28,348 nt of DNA, taken from the NCBI GenBank assembly GCA_023389595.1, contig JAEWEF010000007.1, forward strand, positions 1 through 28,348, in the 5' to 3' direction. This DNA comes from Fusobacteriota bacterium. Lineage in GTDB: Bacteria > Fusobacteriota > Fusobacteriia > Fusobacteriales > Fusobacteriaceae. This document shows positions 1 through 8,126 of this stretch, piece after piece (the first letter of the stretch is position 1; each line of letters opens with the position of its first letter). The translations under genes and the position numbers were made by a program. The notes under the pieces are model-generated. The model was not told the origin of the DNA and did not search any database. It was given only the letters and a program-made list of their open reading frames with translations.

Positions 1-2
1 TA

Positions 3-452
3 ATATCGAAAAACGCTGTTATTACCAATGAAGAAAATATGATAAAAATGTTTGTCCAAAATTTTCCAGATATTGTAGTTAATGACTTTATAAAAAATAA
101 TAACGACTTTTTATCTTTCGAAAAAAATGTTTTCCGATTAAAAGATAACAATATAGAATCAGCGTTGGGCATTATGTGTGAAAAATTTATTATCGAAGGA
201 AATATAAAAAAATATCATATAAAAGAAATACTAAATGACAATACTTATAAAACCAGATTTTTACTAACTAATAATACAGCTATATTTTTTCCAAAAAATA
301 ATCAAGACATATGTGGAACTGGATTTTCTGTCGGAATATTTGATGGAGAAGGTATAAAAATTGATTCGTCACAAATAAAAAAAATTATATTTATCTATTC
401 AGATAGAAAGCAAAAACATATTGAGTTCTTAAACTATATAGTAAATTTTTAG
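3..452 (+). CDS. Partial gene: C-terminal EIIA-like domain, probably of a PRD/BglG-type transcription regulator
   Basis: The frame is open from the window edge to a TAA at 450-452, so the gene most likely enters from the left. The first in-frame ATG (39) has no convincing Shine-Dalgarno. The last ~100 residues have the layout of a PTS EIIA type-2 domain: a helix pair around SALGIMCEKFIIEG, the segment TNNTAIFFPKNN where EIIA has its active-site IPH, a VGIF strand, then the hydrophobic strand KKIIFIYSD followed by KHIEFLNYIV. The phospho-acceptor His is not present at the expected place (FFPKN), so the domain looks non-phosphorylatable. Such degenerate domains occur at the C-terminus of PRD-containing transcription regulators. 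Its 61-bp distance from the glutamate fermentation operon makes it a candidate regulator of that operon. The family call rests on pattern resemblance only; it could also be an unrelated hypothetical protein. Confidence 0.45.
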   Translation: MSKNAVITNEENMIKMFVQNFPDIVVNDFIKNNNDFLSFEKNVFRLKDNNIESALGIMCEKFIIEGNIKKYHIKEILNDNTYKTRFLLTNNTAIFFPKNNQDICGTGFSVGIFDGEGIKIDSSQIKKIIFIYSDRKQKHIEFLNYIVNF

Positions 453-467
453 ATATATTTTTTTAAG

Positions 468-485
468 TTTAAGACCGGTGTTTAA
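468..485. promoter_or_regulatory. Imperfect palindrome upstream of gcdD, possible operator
   Basis: TTTAAGACC/GGTGTTTAA forms an 18-bp imperfect inverted repeat centred between 476 and 477, with 7 of 9 positions complementary. It sits in the only gap before the glutamate fermentation genes and is the most GC-rich patch of that gap. No good -35/-10 pair could be placed next to it, so it is unclear whether the operon starts here or is read through from the upstream gene. Confidence 0.25.
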
Positions 486-513
486 ATAAAAAAAATCAAA
501 AAGGGAGGTAAAT

Positions 514-837
514 ATGTGGACTTCTACTACTATGTCATTTTTTGATAGTTTAGTAACTTTCAGTATAGGATTTTCTATAGTATTTATTTGTCTTATATCT
601 TTGGCTTTATTTATAATAATAGCATCTAAGATAATAAATGTTGTTGAATCTAGTGTTAACAAAAAAGAAAATAATACAGTAAATAATATAGAAACTAAAA
701 AAACTAATGAAGTTGTATCTTCAAACAAAATGACAGAAGAAGATAATGAGCTTTTAGCCGTAATTATTGGTTCTATAAGTGAAGAAATGAAAGAACCTAT
801 AGACAATTTTAAAATTGTAAACATTAAAGAACTATAA
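514..837 (+). CDS. gcdD: Glutaconyl-CoA decarboxylase delta subunit (OadG-like small membrane anchor)
   Basis: A 107-residue protein with one hydrophobic segment at about residues 12-42, then a polar Lys/Asn/Glu-rich linker and a short conserved-looking C-terminal segment (DNELLAVIIGSISEEM). This is the layout of the small OadG/GcdD subunits of sodium-pumping biotin decarboxylases, which hold the carboxyltransferase and biotin carrier onto the membrane beta subunit. A strong AGGGAGGT Shine-Dalgarno lies 6 bases before the ATG. It is directly followed by the biotin carrier gene and the membrane pump gene, which fixes the call better than its own low-complexity sequence does. It is the first gene of the operon and is separated from the upstream gene by 61 bp. 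Confidence 0.85.
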   Translation: MWTSTTMSFFDSLVTFSIGFSIVFICLISLALFIIIASKIINVVESSVNKKENNTVNNIETKKTNEVVSSNKMTEEDNELLAVIIGSISEEMKEPIDNFKIVNIKEL

Positions 838-867
838 TATTAAAATATAATATGAAAGGAGAAAAGA

Positions 868-1275
868 ATGAAATATATAGTTACGTTAAATGGAAAAAAA
901 TATGAGGTTGAAGTTGAAAAAGTTGGAGGAGCTGCAAAATCATTAAGTCGTCAACCTGTTGAAAGATCGTCAAGAAGAGAAACTGTTAAACAAGTTCAAG
1001 AACCGGTAGCAAATACAGTTGCTGAAGTTAAAAGTGAGGCTCCAAAATCATCAAATTCTTCATTAGTAGAAGTATTAAGCCCTATGCCTGGAGTTATATT
1101 AGATGTAAAAGTGAAAGTTGGAGACAGTGTAAAAGCAGGACAATGTTTAGCTGTTCTTGAAGCAATGAAAATGGAAAATGACATACCTGCATCTCAAGAT
1201 GGGGTTGTTGAAGAAATAAGAGTTAAACAAGGAGATACAGTAGAGACAGATGCTGTTCTAATAGTTTTAAAATAA
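868..1275 (+). CDS. gcdC: Glutaconyl-CoA decarboxylase gamma subunit, biotin carrier protein
   Basis: A 135-residue biotin carrier. The C-terminal ~70 residues form a biotinyl-lipoyl domain with the biotinylation motif EAMKMEND; the biotinylated lysine is Lys101. The motif is preceded by SPMPGVILDVKVKVGD and followed by a second half-barrel ending in VLIVLK, as in oxaloacetate and glutaconyl-CoA decarboxylase carriers. Residues ~20-65 are a flexible Ser/Val/Glu/Lys linker, shorter and less Ala/Pro-rich than in many relatives. The carrier shuttles CO2 from the alpha carboxyltransferase GcdA to the membrane beta subunit GcdB. It has a GAAAGGAG Shine-Dalgarno and lies between gcdD (30 bp before) and gcdB (14 bp after). 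Biotin would be attached by a ligase encoded elsewhere. Confidence 0.93.
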   Translation: MKYIVTLNGKKYEVEVEKVGGAAKSLSRQPVERSSRRETVKQVQEPVANTVAEVKSEAPKSSNSSLVEVLSPMPGVILDVKVKVGDSVKAGQCLAVLEAMKMENDIPASQDGVVEEIRVKQGDTVETDAVLIVLK

Positions 1276-1289
1276 GGAGGAAAATATAG

Positions 1290-2432
1290 ATGAATTTTTT
1301 CGAAGTTTTATTAACTATGATAGAAGAGTCTGGATTTGTAGCTCTTAATTGGCAAAATATGACTATGATGCTAATATCTTTTGTCTTAATATACCTTGCT
1401 ATAGTTAAGAAATTTGAGCCTCTACTATTATTGCCGATAGCTTTTGGAATGTTTTTAGCAAATATACCGCTAGCAGATTTAATGAAAGAAGGAGATGTTT
1501 GGTATACTTCTGGAATTATTAGAATCATGTATAACGGAATAAAGAGTAACCTTTTTCCTTGTTTAATATTTATGGCTGTTGGAGCTATGACAGATTTTGG
1601 TCCTTTAATAGCAAATCCGATAAGTTTATTATTAGGGGCAGCTGCTCAGCTTGGTATATATATGGCGTTTATATTAGCGAATGTTTCAGGATATTTCACG
1701 CCGCAACAAGCTGCAGCAATAGGAATTATTGGTGGAGCAGACGGACCTACATCAATATACCTTGCTAATAATTTAGCACCAGAATTAGTCGCACCTATAG
1801 CTGTTGCGGCATACTCATACATGGCACTAATACCAATGATACAACCTCCTATAATGAAGTTGTTGACTACTAAAAAAGAAAGATCAGTTAAAATGCAACA
1901 ATTACGTAAAATAAGCAAAACAGAAAAAGTTGTATTTCCTGTAATAACTGTTCTATTTTGTTCTTTATTATTACCTTCTGTTGCTCCACTTTTAGGAATG
2001 CTTATGCTTGGAAATATATTTAGAGAATCAGGAGTTGTTCATCGTTTATCAGATACGGCACAAAATGCTCTTTGTAATATAGTTACTATCATGTTAGGTG
2101 TAAGTGTTGGAGCTACAGCAAATGGAGCTATATTCTTAAGGACACAAACTATAGTTATAATAGTTATGGGATTATTAGCTTTTGTCTTTTCAACTATTGG
2201 TGGATTATTACTTGGAAAAGTATTATACTATGTTACAGGAGGTAAAATAAATCCTCTTATAGGATCAGCTGGAGTTTCTGCAGTTCCTATGGCTGCACGT
2301 GTTTCTCAGACTGTTGGAGCTAAAGAAAATCCTACTAACTTTTTATTAATGCATGCTATGGGACCAAATGTTGCTGGAGTTATAGGATCGGCTGTTGCAG
2401 CAGGATTTTTCATGATGGTGTTTGGCAAATAA
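1290..2432 (+). CDS. gcdB: Glutaconyl-CoA decarboxylase beta subunit, Na+-translocating membrane carboxybiotin decarboxylase
   Basis: A 380-residue polytopic membrane protein of the OadB/MmdB/GcdB family. It decarboxylates carboxybiotin on GcdC and couples this to Na+ export. The family signature GIIGGADGPTSIYLANNLAP, with the Asp implicated in Na+ transport, is present around residues 148-167. It is followed by the VAAYSYMALIPMIQPPIMKLLTT region and a C-terminal block containing GSAGVSAVPMAARVSQTVG and HAMGPNVAGVIGSAVAAG, both typical of the family. Length is close to the usual ~375-380 residues. The Shine-Dalgarno AAGGAGG lies about 10 bases before the ATG. The export of Na+ here energises the sodium-driven glutamate importer encoded downstream in the same cluster. 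Confidence 0.93.
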   Translation: MNFFEVLLTMIEESGFVALNWQNMTMMLISFVLIYLAIVKKFEPLLLLPIAFGMFLANIPLADLMKEGDVWYTSGIIRIMYNGIKSNLFPCLIFMAVGAMTDFGPLIANPISLLLGAAAQLGIYMAFILANVSGYFTPQQAAAIGIIGGADGPTSIYLANNLAPELVAPIAVAAYSYMALIPMIQPPIMKLLTTKKERSVKMQQLRKISKTEKVVFPVITVLFCSLLLPSVAPLLGMLMLGNIFRESGVVHRLSDTAQNALCNIVTIMLGVSVGATANGAIFLRTQTIVIIVMGLLAFVFSTIGGLLLGKVLYYVTGGKINPLIGSAGVSAVPMAARVSQTVGAKENPTNFLLMHAMGPNVAGVIGSAVAAGFFMMVFGK

Positions 2433-2468
2433 TTTTGTTTCAAAATAAATTTAGGAGGGATTTTTTAA

Positions 2469-3434
2469 ATGAGTAAAGTAATGTCATTGCATGATGCAAT
2501 AGCAAAGTATGTTAAATCTGGAGACAGTCTGTGTTTGGGAGGGTTTACAACAAATAGAAAACCTTATGCAGCTGTATATGAAATTATTAGACAAGGACAA
2601 ACAGACTTTATAGGATACTCTGGTCCAGCTGGTGGAGATTGGGATATATTAATAGGAGAAGGAAGAGTAAAAGCTTTCATAAATTGCTATATAGCCAATT
2701 CTGGATATACAAATGTTTGTAGAAGATTTAGAGCTGCTATTGAAAAAGATAAAAATATGCTTATAGAGGATTATTCTCAAGATGTTATGATGCTTATGTT
2801 ACATGCTTCTTCTTTAGGGTTACCATATTTACCTGTTAATTTAATGCATGGAAGTGATCTTGTAAACAAATGGGGTATTAGTAAAGAAGTTAGAAAAACT
2901 ATAGAGAATCTTCCAGATGATAAATTAGTATTAGTTGAAAACCCTTTTAATCCTGGAGAAAAAGTAGTAGCTATCCCTGTACCAAGACTTGATACTGCTA
3001 TAATACATGTTCAGAGAGCTTCAATAAATGGAACATGTTCTATAGAAGGGGATGAATTTCATGATGTTGATATAGCTATTGCAGCTAAAAAATGTATAGT
3101 AATAGCAGATGAAATTGTTACTGAAGAAGAAATAAGAAAAGACCCTAGCAAAAACTCTATACCACAATTTTGTGTAGATGCAGTTGTTCATGCACCATAT
3201 GGAGCCCATCCTTCACAATTATATAATTATTATGATTATGACCCTGAATTTTATAAAAATTACGACAATATAACAAAAACTGAAGAGGACTTCAAAAAGT
3301 TTGTAAAAGAGTGGATAATTGATGTTAAAGATCACGAAGGGTACATCAATAAATTAGGTGCTTCAAGATTACTTAAATTAAGAGTTGTACCTGGATTCCA
3401 ATACGCTGCAAAGATTGTTAAGGAGGATAAATAA
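2469..3434 (+). CDS. gctA: Glutaconate CoA-transferase subunit A
   Basis: A 321-residue class I CoA-transferase alpha subunit. GctAB moves CoA from acetyl-CoA (or glutaconyl-CoA) to (R)-2-hydroxyglutarate, giving the 2-hydroxyglutaryl-CoA used by the dehydratase. Visible family features are the N-terminal SLHDAIAKYVKSGDSLCLGGFTT nucleotide-fold start and the GYSGPAGGDWDILIGEGRVKAFINCY segment. Length matches the ~320 residues known for the family. The start is supported by a TTAGGAGGG Shine-Dalgarno. It is separated by only 2 bp from gctB, whose Shine-Dalgarno lies inside the last gctA codons, implying coupled translation of the two subunits. Its place between gcdB and gcdA in this operon makes glutaconate/2-hydroxyglutarate specificity much likelier than other CoA-transferase activities. 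Confidence 0.93.
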   Translation: MSKVMSLHDAIAKYVKSGDSLCLGGFTTNRKPYAAVYEIIRQGQTDFIGYSGPAGGDWDILIGEGRVKAFINCYIANSGYTNVCRRFRAAIEKDKNMLIEDYSQDVMMLMLHASSLGLPYLPVNLMHGSDLVNKWGISKEVRKTIENLPDDKLVLVENPFNPGEKVVAIPVPRLDTAIIHVQRASINGTCSIEGDEFHDVDIAIAAKKCIVIADEIVTEEEIRKDPSKNSIPQFCVDAVVHAPYGAHPSQLYNYYDYDPEFYKNYDNITKTEEDFKKFVKEWIIDVKDHEGYINKLGASRLLKLRVVPGFQYAAKIVKEDK

Positions 3435-3436
3435 TC

Positions 3437-4231
3437 ATGGCTAATTATAAAAATTATACAAATAAAGAGATGCAAGCTATCACTATAGCAAAAACAATAG
3501 AAGATGGTCAAATAGTTATTGTTGGTACAGGTCTACCTTTAATAGGAGCTTCTCTTGCTAAAAAAATATTTGCTCCAAATTGTAAATTAATAGTTGAAAG
3601 TGGTCTTATGGACTGTAGTCCTATAGAAGTTCCAAGAAGTGTTGGAGATTTAAGATTGATGGGACACTGTGCTGTTCAATGGCCTAATGTTAGATTTATA
3701 GGATTTGAGGCTAATGAACTGTTGAATGGTAATGACAGAATGATAGCTTTTATTGGTGGAGCACAAATAGATCCATATGGAAATGTTAACTCTACTTGTA
3801 TAGGAGATTATTATGCGCCTAAAACAAGATTTACTGGTAGTGGTGGAGCGAATGCTATAGCTACATATTCTAATACAGTAATAATGATGCAACACGAAAA
3901 GAGAAGATTTATAGATAAAATAGACTATGTTACAAGTGTAGGTTGGGGAGATGGACCTGGAGGAAGAGAAAAATTAGGATTGCCTGGTAATAGAGGACCT
4001 GTAGCTGTAGTTACAGATAGAGGAATCTTGAAGTTTGATGAAAATACAAAAAGAATGTATTTAGCTGGATATTATCCTACATCTTCTCCTGAGGATATAA
4101 TAGAAAATACTGGATTTGATATTGATGTTTCTAAAGCTGTACTATTAGATCCACCTTCAGAAGATGTTATAAGAATAATAAGAGAAGAAATTGATCCAGG
4201 ACAAGCTTTTATAAAAGTTCCAACTGAATAA
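3437..4231 (+). CDS. gctB: Glutaconate CoA-transferase subunit B (catalytic)
   Basis: A 264-residue class I CoA-transferase beta subunit. The catalytic glutamate that forms the enzyme-CoA thioester is seen at Glu54 in KLIVESGLMD, the same number as in the well-studied Acidaminococcus fermentans enzyme. The oxyanion/CoA-binding glycine-rich segments FTGSGGANAIATYS and GWGDGPGGREKLGLPGNRGP follow. The C-terminal ILLDPPSEDVIRIIREEIDPG-type tail is also family-like. AAGGAGG lies just before the ATG, within the end of gctA. The protein pairs with GctA; the two genes are adjacent and nearly touching. Confidence 0.93.
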   Translation: MANYKNYTNKEMQAITIAKTIEDGQIVIVGTGLPLIGASLAKKIFAPNCKLIVESGLMDCSPIEVPRSVGDLRLMGHCAVQWPNVRFIGFEANELLNGNDRMIAFIGGAQIDPYGNVNSTCIGDYYAPKTRFTGSGGANAIATYSNTVIMMQHEKRRFIDKIDYVTSVGWGDGPGGREKLGLPGNRGPVAVVTDRGILKFDENTKRMYLAGYYPTSSPEDIIENTGFDIDVSKAVLLDPPSEDVIRIIREEIDPGQAFIKVPTE

Positions 4232-4252
4232 TATATATGAAGGAGAATAAAA

Positions 4253-6004
4253 ATGAGTAATTTTTCAATGCCAAAATATTTTCAAAATATGCCTCAAGTA
4301 GGGAATAATGTAAATATAGATCAAGTAAATGAAGAAGCTATCATATCTGTTGAAAATGATATTGCTGATAAAATATATGAAATACAATCTGCAGGAAGAT
4401 CAGATGAATCTATAAATGAAAGTGGACAATTAACAGCATTACAACGTATAGCAGAATTAATTGATGAGGGAACTTGGTATCCTTTAAATACTTTATATAA
4501 TCCTGAAGATTTTGAAACAGGAACAGGTATAGTTAAAGGATTAGGTAGAATAGAAGGTAAATGGGCAGTAATAGTTGCTTCTGATAATAAAAAATTAGCT
4601 GGAGCATGGGTTCCAGGGCAAGCAGATAATTTATTAAGAGCTTCTGACACCGCTAAATGTTTGGGGATACCGCTTGTATATGTATTAAATTGTAGTGGTG
4701 TAAAGTTAGATGAACAAGAAATGGTTTATGCAAATAGACGTGGAGGTGGAACACCTTTCTTCCGTAATGCTGAATTACAACAATTAGGAATACCAGTTAT
4801 AGTTGGTATATACGGAACTAACCCAGCTGGTGGAGGATATCACAGTATAAGTCCTACAATACTTATAGCACATGAAAATGCAAATATGGCTGTAGGAGGA
4901 GCTGGAATACTTGGTGGAATGAACCCTAAAGGGTATATAGATATGGAAGGAGCTGAACAAATAATAGAAGCTACTTCTAATACAAAAGCGGAAATTCCTG
5001 GAACAATAGATGTTCATTATGATGAAACAGGGTTCTTTAGAGAGGTTTACGATACAGAAGAAGGAGTTCTTGAAGGAATTAAGAGATATATGAATTATCT
5101 TCCTGCCTATAATTTGGACTTTTTCAGGGTAGATGAACCAGCAGAGCCTATGCTAGATCCTGAAGATTTATACTCTATATTACCAATGAATCAAAAGAAA
5201 ATATATAACGTATACGATATCATTGGTCGTTTAGTTGATAATAGTGAGTTTTCTGAGTATAAAAAAGGATATGGTCCAGAAATAGTTACTGGATTAGCTA
5301 AAGTAGACGGGTTACTAGTTGGTATGGTGGCAAATACACAAGGATTGTTGATGAAATACCCTGAATACAAAGAAAACGGAATAGGAATAGGTGGAAAACT
5401 ATATAGACAAGGATTAATAAAAATGAGTGAATTTGTAAACCTTTGTTCTAGAGATCGTATTCCTATAGTTTGGCTACAAGATACGACTGGAATTGATGTA
5501 GGAAACGACGCAGAAAAAGCTGAATTACTAGGATTAGGACAATCTTTAATTTATTCTATAGAGAATTCTAAAGTTCCTCAAATTGAAATAACTTTAAGAA
5601 AAGGAACTGCAGCAGCACACTACGTTTTAGGAGGACCTCAAGGGAATAATACTAACGCTTTCTCACTTGGTACAGCAGCAACTGAAATATATGTAATGAA
5701 TGGAGAAACTGCAGCAACTGCTATGTATTCAAGAAGATTGGTTAAAGATAAAAAAGCAGGAAAAGATTTACAACCTACAATAGATAAAATGAATAAGATG
5801 ATAGAAGAGTATACTGAAAAATCTAGGCCAGCTTATTGTGCAAAAACAGGAATGGTTGATGAAATAGTTCCTTTAAGAGACTTGAGAGGATATATAGTAG
5901 CTTTTGTTAATTCTGTTTATCAAAATCCAAAATCTATATGTGCTTTCCATCAAATGATATTGCCTAGAGCTATTAGAGAATTTGAGACTTTTACAAAAAA
6001 ATAA
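4253..6004 (+). CDS. gcdA: Glutaconyl-CoA decarboxylase alpha subunit, carboxyltransferase
   Basis: A 583-residue protein with two crotonase-fold carboxyltransferase halves. GcdA transfers the carboxyl group of glutaconyl-CoA to biotin on GcdC, leaving crotonyl-CoA. Features are the N-terminal ERIAELIDEGTWYPL-like segment, the oxyanion-hole glycines in GTNPAGGGYHSISPTILIAHENANMAVGGAGILGG (N half), and GPQGNNTNAFSLGTAATEIYVMNGETAATAMY (C half). Length is near the ~585 residues usual for glutaconyl-CoA decarboxylase alpha. It is cytoplasmic and membrane-associated through the other subunits. The Shine-Dalgarno is GAAGGAGA. It lies directly after gctAB rather than next to gcdBCD, so the decarboxylase genes are split within one operon. 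Confidence 0.93.
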   Translation: MSNFSMPKYFQNMPQVGNNVNIDQVNEEAIISVENDIADKIYEIQSAGRSDESINESGQLTALQRIAELIDEGTWYPLNTLYNPEDFETGTGIVKGLGRIEGKWAVIVASDNKKLAGAWVPGQADNLLRASDTAKCLGIPLVYVLNCSGVKLDEQEMVYANRRGGGTPFFRNAELQQLGIPVIVGIYGTNPAGGGYHSISPTILIAHENANMAVGGAGILGGMNPKGYIDMEGAEQIIEATSNTKAEIPGTIDVHYDETGFFREVYDTEEGVLEGIKRYMNYLPAYNLDFFRVDEPAEPMLDPEDLYSILPMNQKKIYNVYDIIGRLVDNSEFSEYKKGYGPEIVTGLAKVDGLLVGMVANTQGLLMKYPEYKENGIGIGGKLYRQGLIKMSEFVNLCSRDRIPIVWLQDTTGIDVGNDAEKAELLGLGQSLIYSIENSKVPQIEITLRKGTAAAHYVLGGPQGNNTNAFSLGTAATEIYVMNGETAATAMYSRRLVKDKKAGKDLQPTIDKMNKMIEEYTEKSRPAYCAKTGMVDEIVPLRDLRGYIVAFVNSVYQNPKSICAFHQMILPRAIREFETFTKK

Positions 6005-6029
6005 ATATAGATTGGAGAATAAATAATTA

Positions 6030-7256
6030 ATGGAAAACTTAGTAATAAAATTAGGAATGTTTGAAACTTTAGCATTAGCAGTTTTAGCTATATGGTTAGG
6101 AGAATTTTTAAGAGAAAAAATTTACTTTTTAAAAAAATATTGTTTACCATCATCAGTTGTAGGTGGAACTATATTCGCTTTAATCTCTTTAACTTTGTAT
6201 AGCACTGGAGTATGTGAATTAAATTTTGACTATAAAGCTGTTAATACTTTGTTTTACTGTATATTTTTCGCTGCAAGCGGAGCAGCTGCTAGTATGAGCC
6301 TTTTAAAAAAGGGTGGAAAACTGGTTGTGATATTTGCTATATTAGCTGCCGTATTGTCTGCTCTTCAAAATACTGTTGCTCTTTTCGTTGGAGGAATGTT
6401 AAAGGTTAATCCATTAATTTCAATGATGACAGGGAGCATACCAATGACAGGAGGACATGGTAATGCCGCTTCTTTTGCTCCAATAGCTGTGGAAGCAGGA
6501 GCTACAGCAGCTATGGAAGTAGCTATAGCAGCAGCGACTTTCGGTTTAATATCTGGATGTATTTTAGGAGGACCTTTTGGAAACTTCATGATAAAAAGAT
6601 TTAAATTAGAAAATCCAGAGTTAGATGGAAAGGATGAAGTCCAAGAAGAAAATTCTTCATCTAGTGTTACCTTAATGGATAAAAGGAATGTTATACAAGC
6701 GTTTTTCTTAATGTGCTTAGCACTTGGAATTGGACAAGGAGTATTTTTAGGATTAAAATATATAGGAATAAACTTTCCTATACATGTTTGTTGTATGTTT
6801 GCAGGAATAATAATAAGATTATATTATGACAGAAAAAAAGGAGATCATGAAATCTTATATGAATCAATAGATACAGTTGGAGAATTTTCACTAGGTTTAT
6901 TTGTTTCTATGTCTATAATTTCTATGAAATTATGGCAATTATCAGGATTAGGAACAGCACTAGTTGTTCTATTGATTGCTCAAGTTATATTAATAGTAAT
7001 ATTCTGTTACTTCTTGACATTTAGACTTCTTGGAAAAAATTATGATTCTGCAGTAATGGCAGTTGGTCATATGGGATTTGGACTTGGTGCCGTTCCTGTA
7101 TCTATGACTACTATGCAATCTGTATGTAAGAAATACAGATATTCTAAATTAGCATTTTTTGTTGTTCCTGTTATAGGAGGATTTATAAGCAATATTTCAA
7201 ATGCTATTATAATTACAAAATTTTTAGATATAGCTAAGGGAATGGTAGGAATCTAA
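6030..7256 (+). CDS. gltS: Sodium:glutamate symporter GltS
   Basis: A 408-residue membrane protein of the glutamate:Na+ symporter family. The diagnostic re-entrant motif is visible as SIPMTGGHGNAASFAP near residues 130-145, and a second repeat-like segment AVMAVGHMGFGLGAVPVSMTTMQ lies near residue 350, matching the inverted two-domain architecture of GltS. About ten hydrophobic segments are evident, with a hydrophilic linker (EENSSSSVTLMDKRN) in the middle. It imports the fermentation substrate using the Na+ gradient built by GcdB. The start has a TTGGAG Shine-Dalgarno at a rather long spacing (about 12 bases), and an in-frame stop lies two codons upstream, so no longer form is possible. It sits 25 bp after gcdA and 29 bp before hgdC. 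Confidence 0.93.
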   Translation: MENLVIKLGMFETLALAVLAIWLGEFLREKIYFLKKYCLPSSVVGGTIFALISLTLYSTGVCELNFDYKAVNTLFYCIFFAASGAAASMSLLKKGGKLVVIFAILAAVLSALQNTVALFVGGMLKVNPLISMMTGSIPMTGGHGNAASFAPIAVEAGATAAMEVAIAAATFGLISGCILGGPFGNFMIKRFKLENPELDGKDEVQEENSSSSVTLMDKRNVIQAFFLMCLALGIGQGVFLGLKYIGINFPIHVCCMFAGIIIRLYYDRKKGDHEILYESIDTVGEFSLGLFVSMSIISMKLWQLSGLGTALVVLLIAQVILIVIFCYFLTFRLLGKNYDSAVMAVGHMGFGLGAVPVSMTTMQSVCKKYRYSKLAFFVVPVIGGFISNISNAIIITKFLDIAKGMVGI

Positions 7257-7285
7257 AGTATATTTATACGGAAAGGATATTTCAA

Positions 7286-8083
7286 ATGGATAAAATAATT
7301 ACAATGGGAATAGATGTTGGATCCACAGCATCTAAATGTGTAATTTTAGAAAATGGAGAAAAAATAATTGGGAAATCAGTTATATCTGTCGGTACTGGAA
7401 CTAGTGGACCGAATAGAGCTATAGCTCAAGCTTTAGAAGATGCTGGATATAAAAGTATAGATGATATGGATCAAATTGTAGCTACAGGTTATGGAAGAAA
7501 TTCACTTGATGGAGTAAAGCTTCAAATGTCAGAATTATCTTGTCATGCAAAAGGAGCTTCTTTCTTGTTTCCTGGAGTTAGGACAATAATAGATATCGGT
7601 GGACAAGATTCTAAAGCCTTGAAGGTCTCTGAAAACGGTATGCTTGAAAATTTTGTTATGAATGACAAATGTGCAGCTGGTACAGGAAGATTTTTAGATG
7701 TAATTGCTAAGGTGTTAGAAGTTAATTTAGAAGATTTAGAAAAATTAGATGAACAATCTAAAGAAGAAGTTTCAATAAGTTCAACTTGTACAGTATTTGC
7801 TGAATCAGAAGTTATTTCTCAATTAGCTAGAGGAACAAAAATAGAAGATATAATAAAAGGTATACATACTGCCATAGCTAGTAGAGTAGGGAGTTTAGCA
7901 AAAAGAGTTGGAATTAGAGACGATGTTGTTATGACTGGTGGAGTTGCGTTAAATAAAGGTATGGTAAGAGCATTAGAAAAGAATTTAGGATTTAAAATTC
8001 ATACTAGTGAATATTGTCAACTTAATGGATCTATAGGAGCTGCTTTATTTGCTTATCAAAAAGCGTTACAATCACAAAAGTAA
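7286..8083 (+). CDS. hgdC: 2-Hydroxyglutaryl-CoA dehydratase activator (component A)
   Basis: A 265-residue ASKHA-fold ATPase that transfers one electron, driven by ATP hydrolysis, to the HgdAB dehydratase and so starts radical-based water elimination. Visible features are the phosphate-binding MGIDVGSTASKCVIL at the N-terminus, the second nucleotide-binding segment IDIGGQDSKAL at ~102-112, and two cysteines, Cys129 (NDKCAAGTG) and Cys168 (STCTVFAESEV). Their spacing of 39 equals that of the two cysteines per subunit that hold the bridging [4Fe-4S] cluster in the homodimeric activator. TGGVALNKGMVRALE near the C-terminus is the adenosine motif. It precedes its target subunits directly. Confidence 0.95.
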   Translation: MDKIITMGIDVGSTASKCVILENGEKIIGKSVISVGTGTSGPNRAIAQALEDAGYKSIDDMDQIVATGYGRNSLDGVKLQMSELSCHAKGASFLFPGVRTIIDIGGQDSKALKVSENGMLENFVMNDKCAAGTGRFLDVIAKVLEVNLEDLEKLDEQSKEEVSISSTCTVFAESEVISQLARGTKIEDIIKGIHTAIASRVGSLAKRVGIRDDVVMTGGVALNKGMVRALEKNLGFKIHTSEYCQLNGSIGAALFAYQKALQSQK

Positions 8084-8107
8084 TTAAAAGAATGAACGTT
8101 TTTAATT
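8082..8107. repeat. AT-only inverted repeat between hgdC and hgdA
   Basis: AATTAAAA at 8082-8089 and TTTTAATT at 8100-8107 can pair around a 10-base loop. The stem has no GC pair apart from a possible inner G-U and is not followed by a long T run, so it is not a convincing terminator. It could weakly affect mRNA stability between the catalytic activator and the stoichiometric dehydratase genes. Confidence 0.2.
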
Positions 8108-8126
8108 TAGAATTGGAGGAAACAAT

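Noticed and set aside
429..824. Minus-strand ORF opposite gcdD
   Set aside because: It mirrors gcdD, has no ribosome site, and its composition is that of an antisense frame; the same holds for the other opposite-strand ORFs inside gcd, gct, gltS, hgd, galE and pepP.
1559..1768. Short plus-strand ORF inside gcdB in another frame
   Set aside because: Cys/Ser/Tyr-rich shadow translation of a well-supported membrane protein gene.
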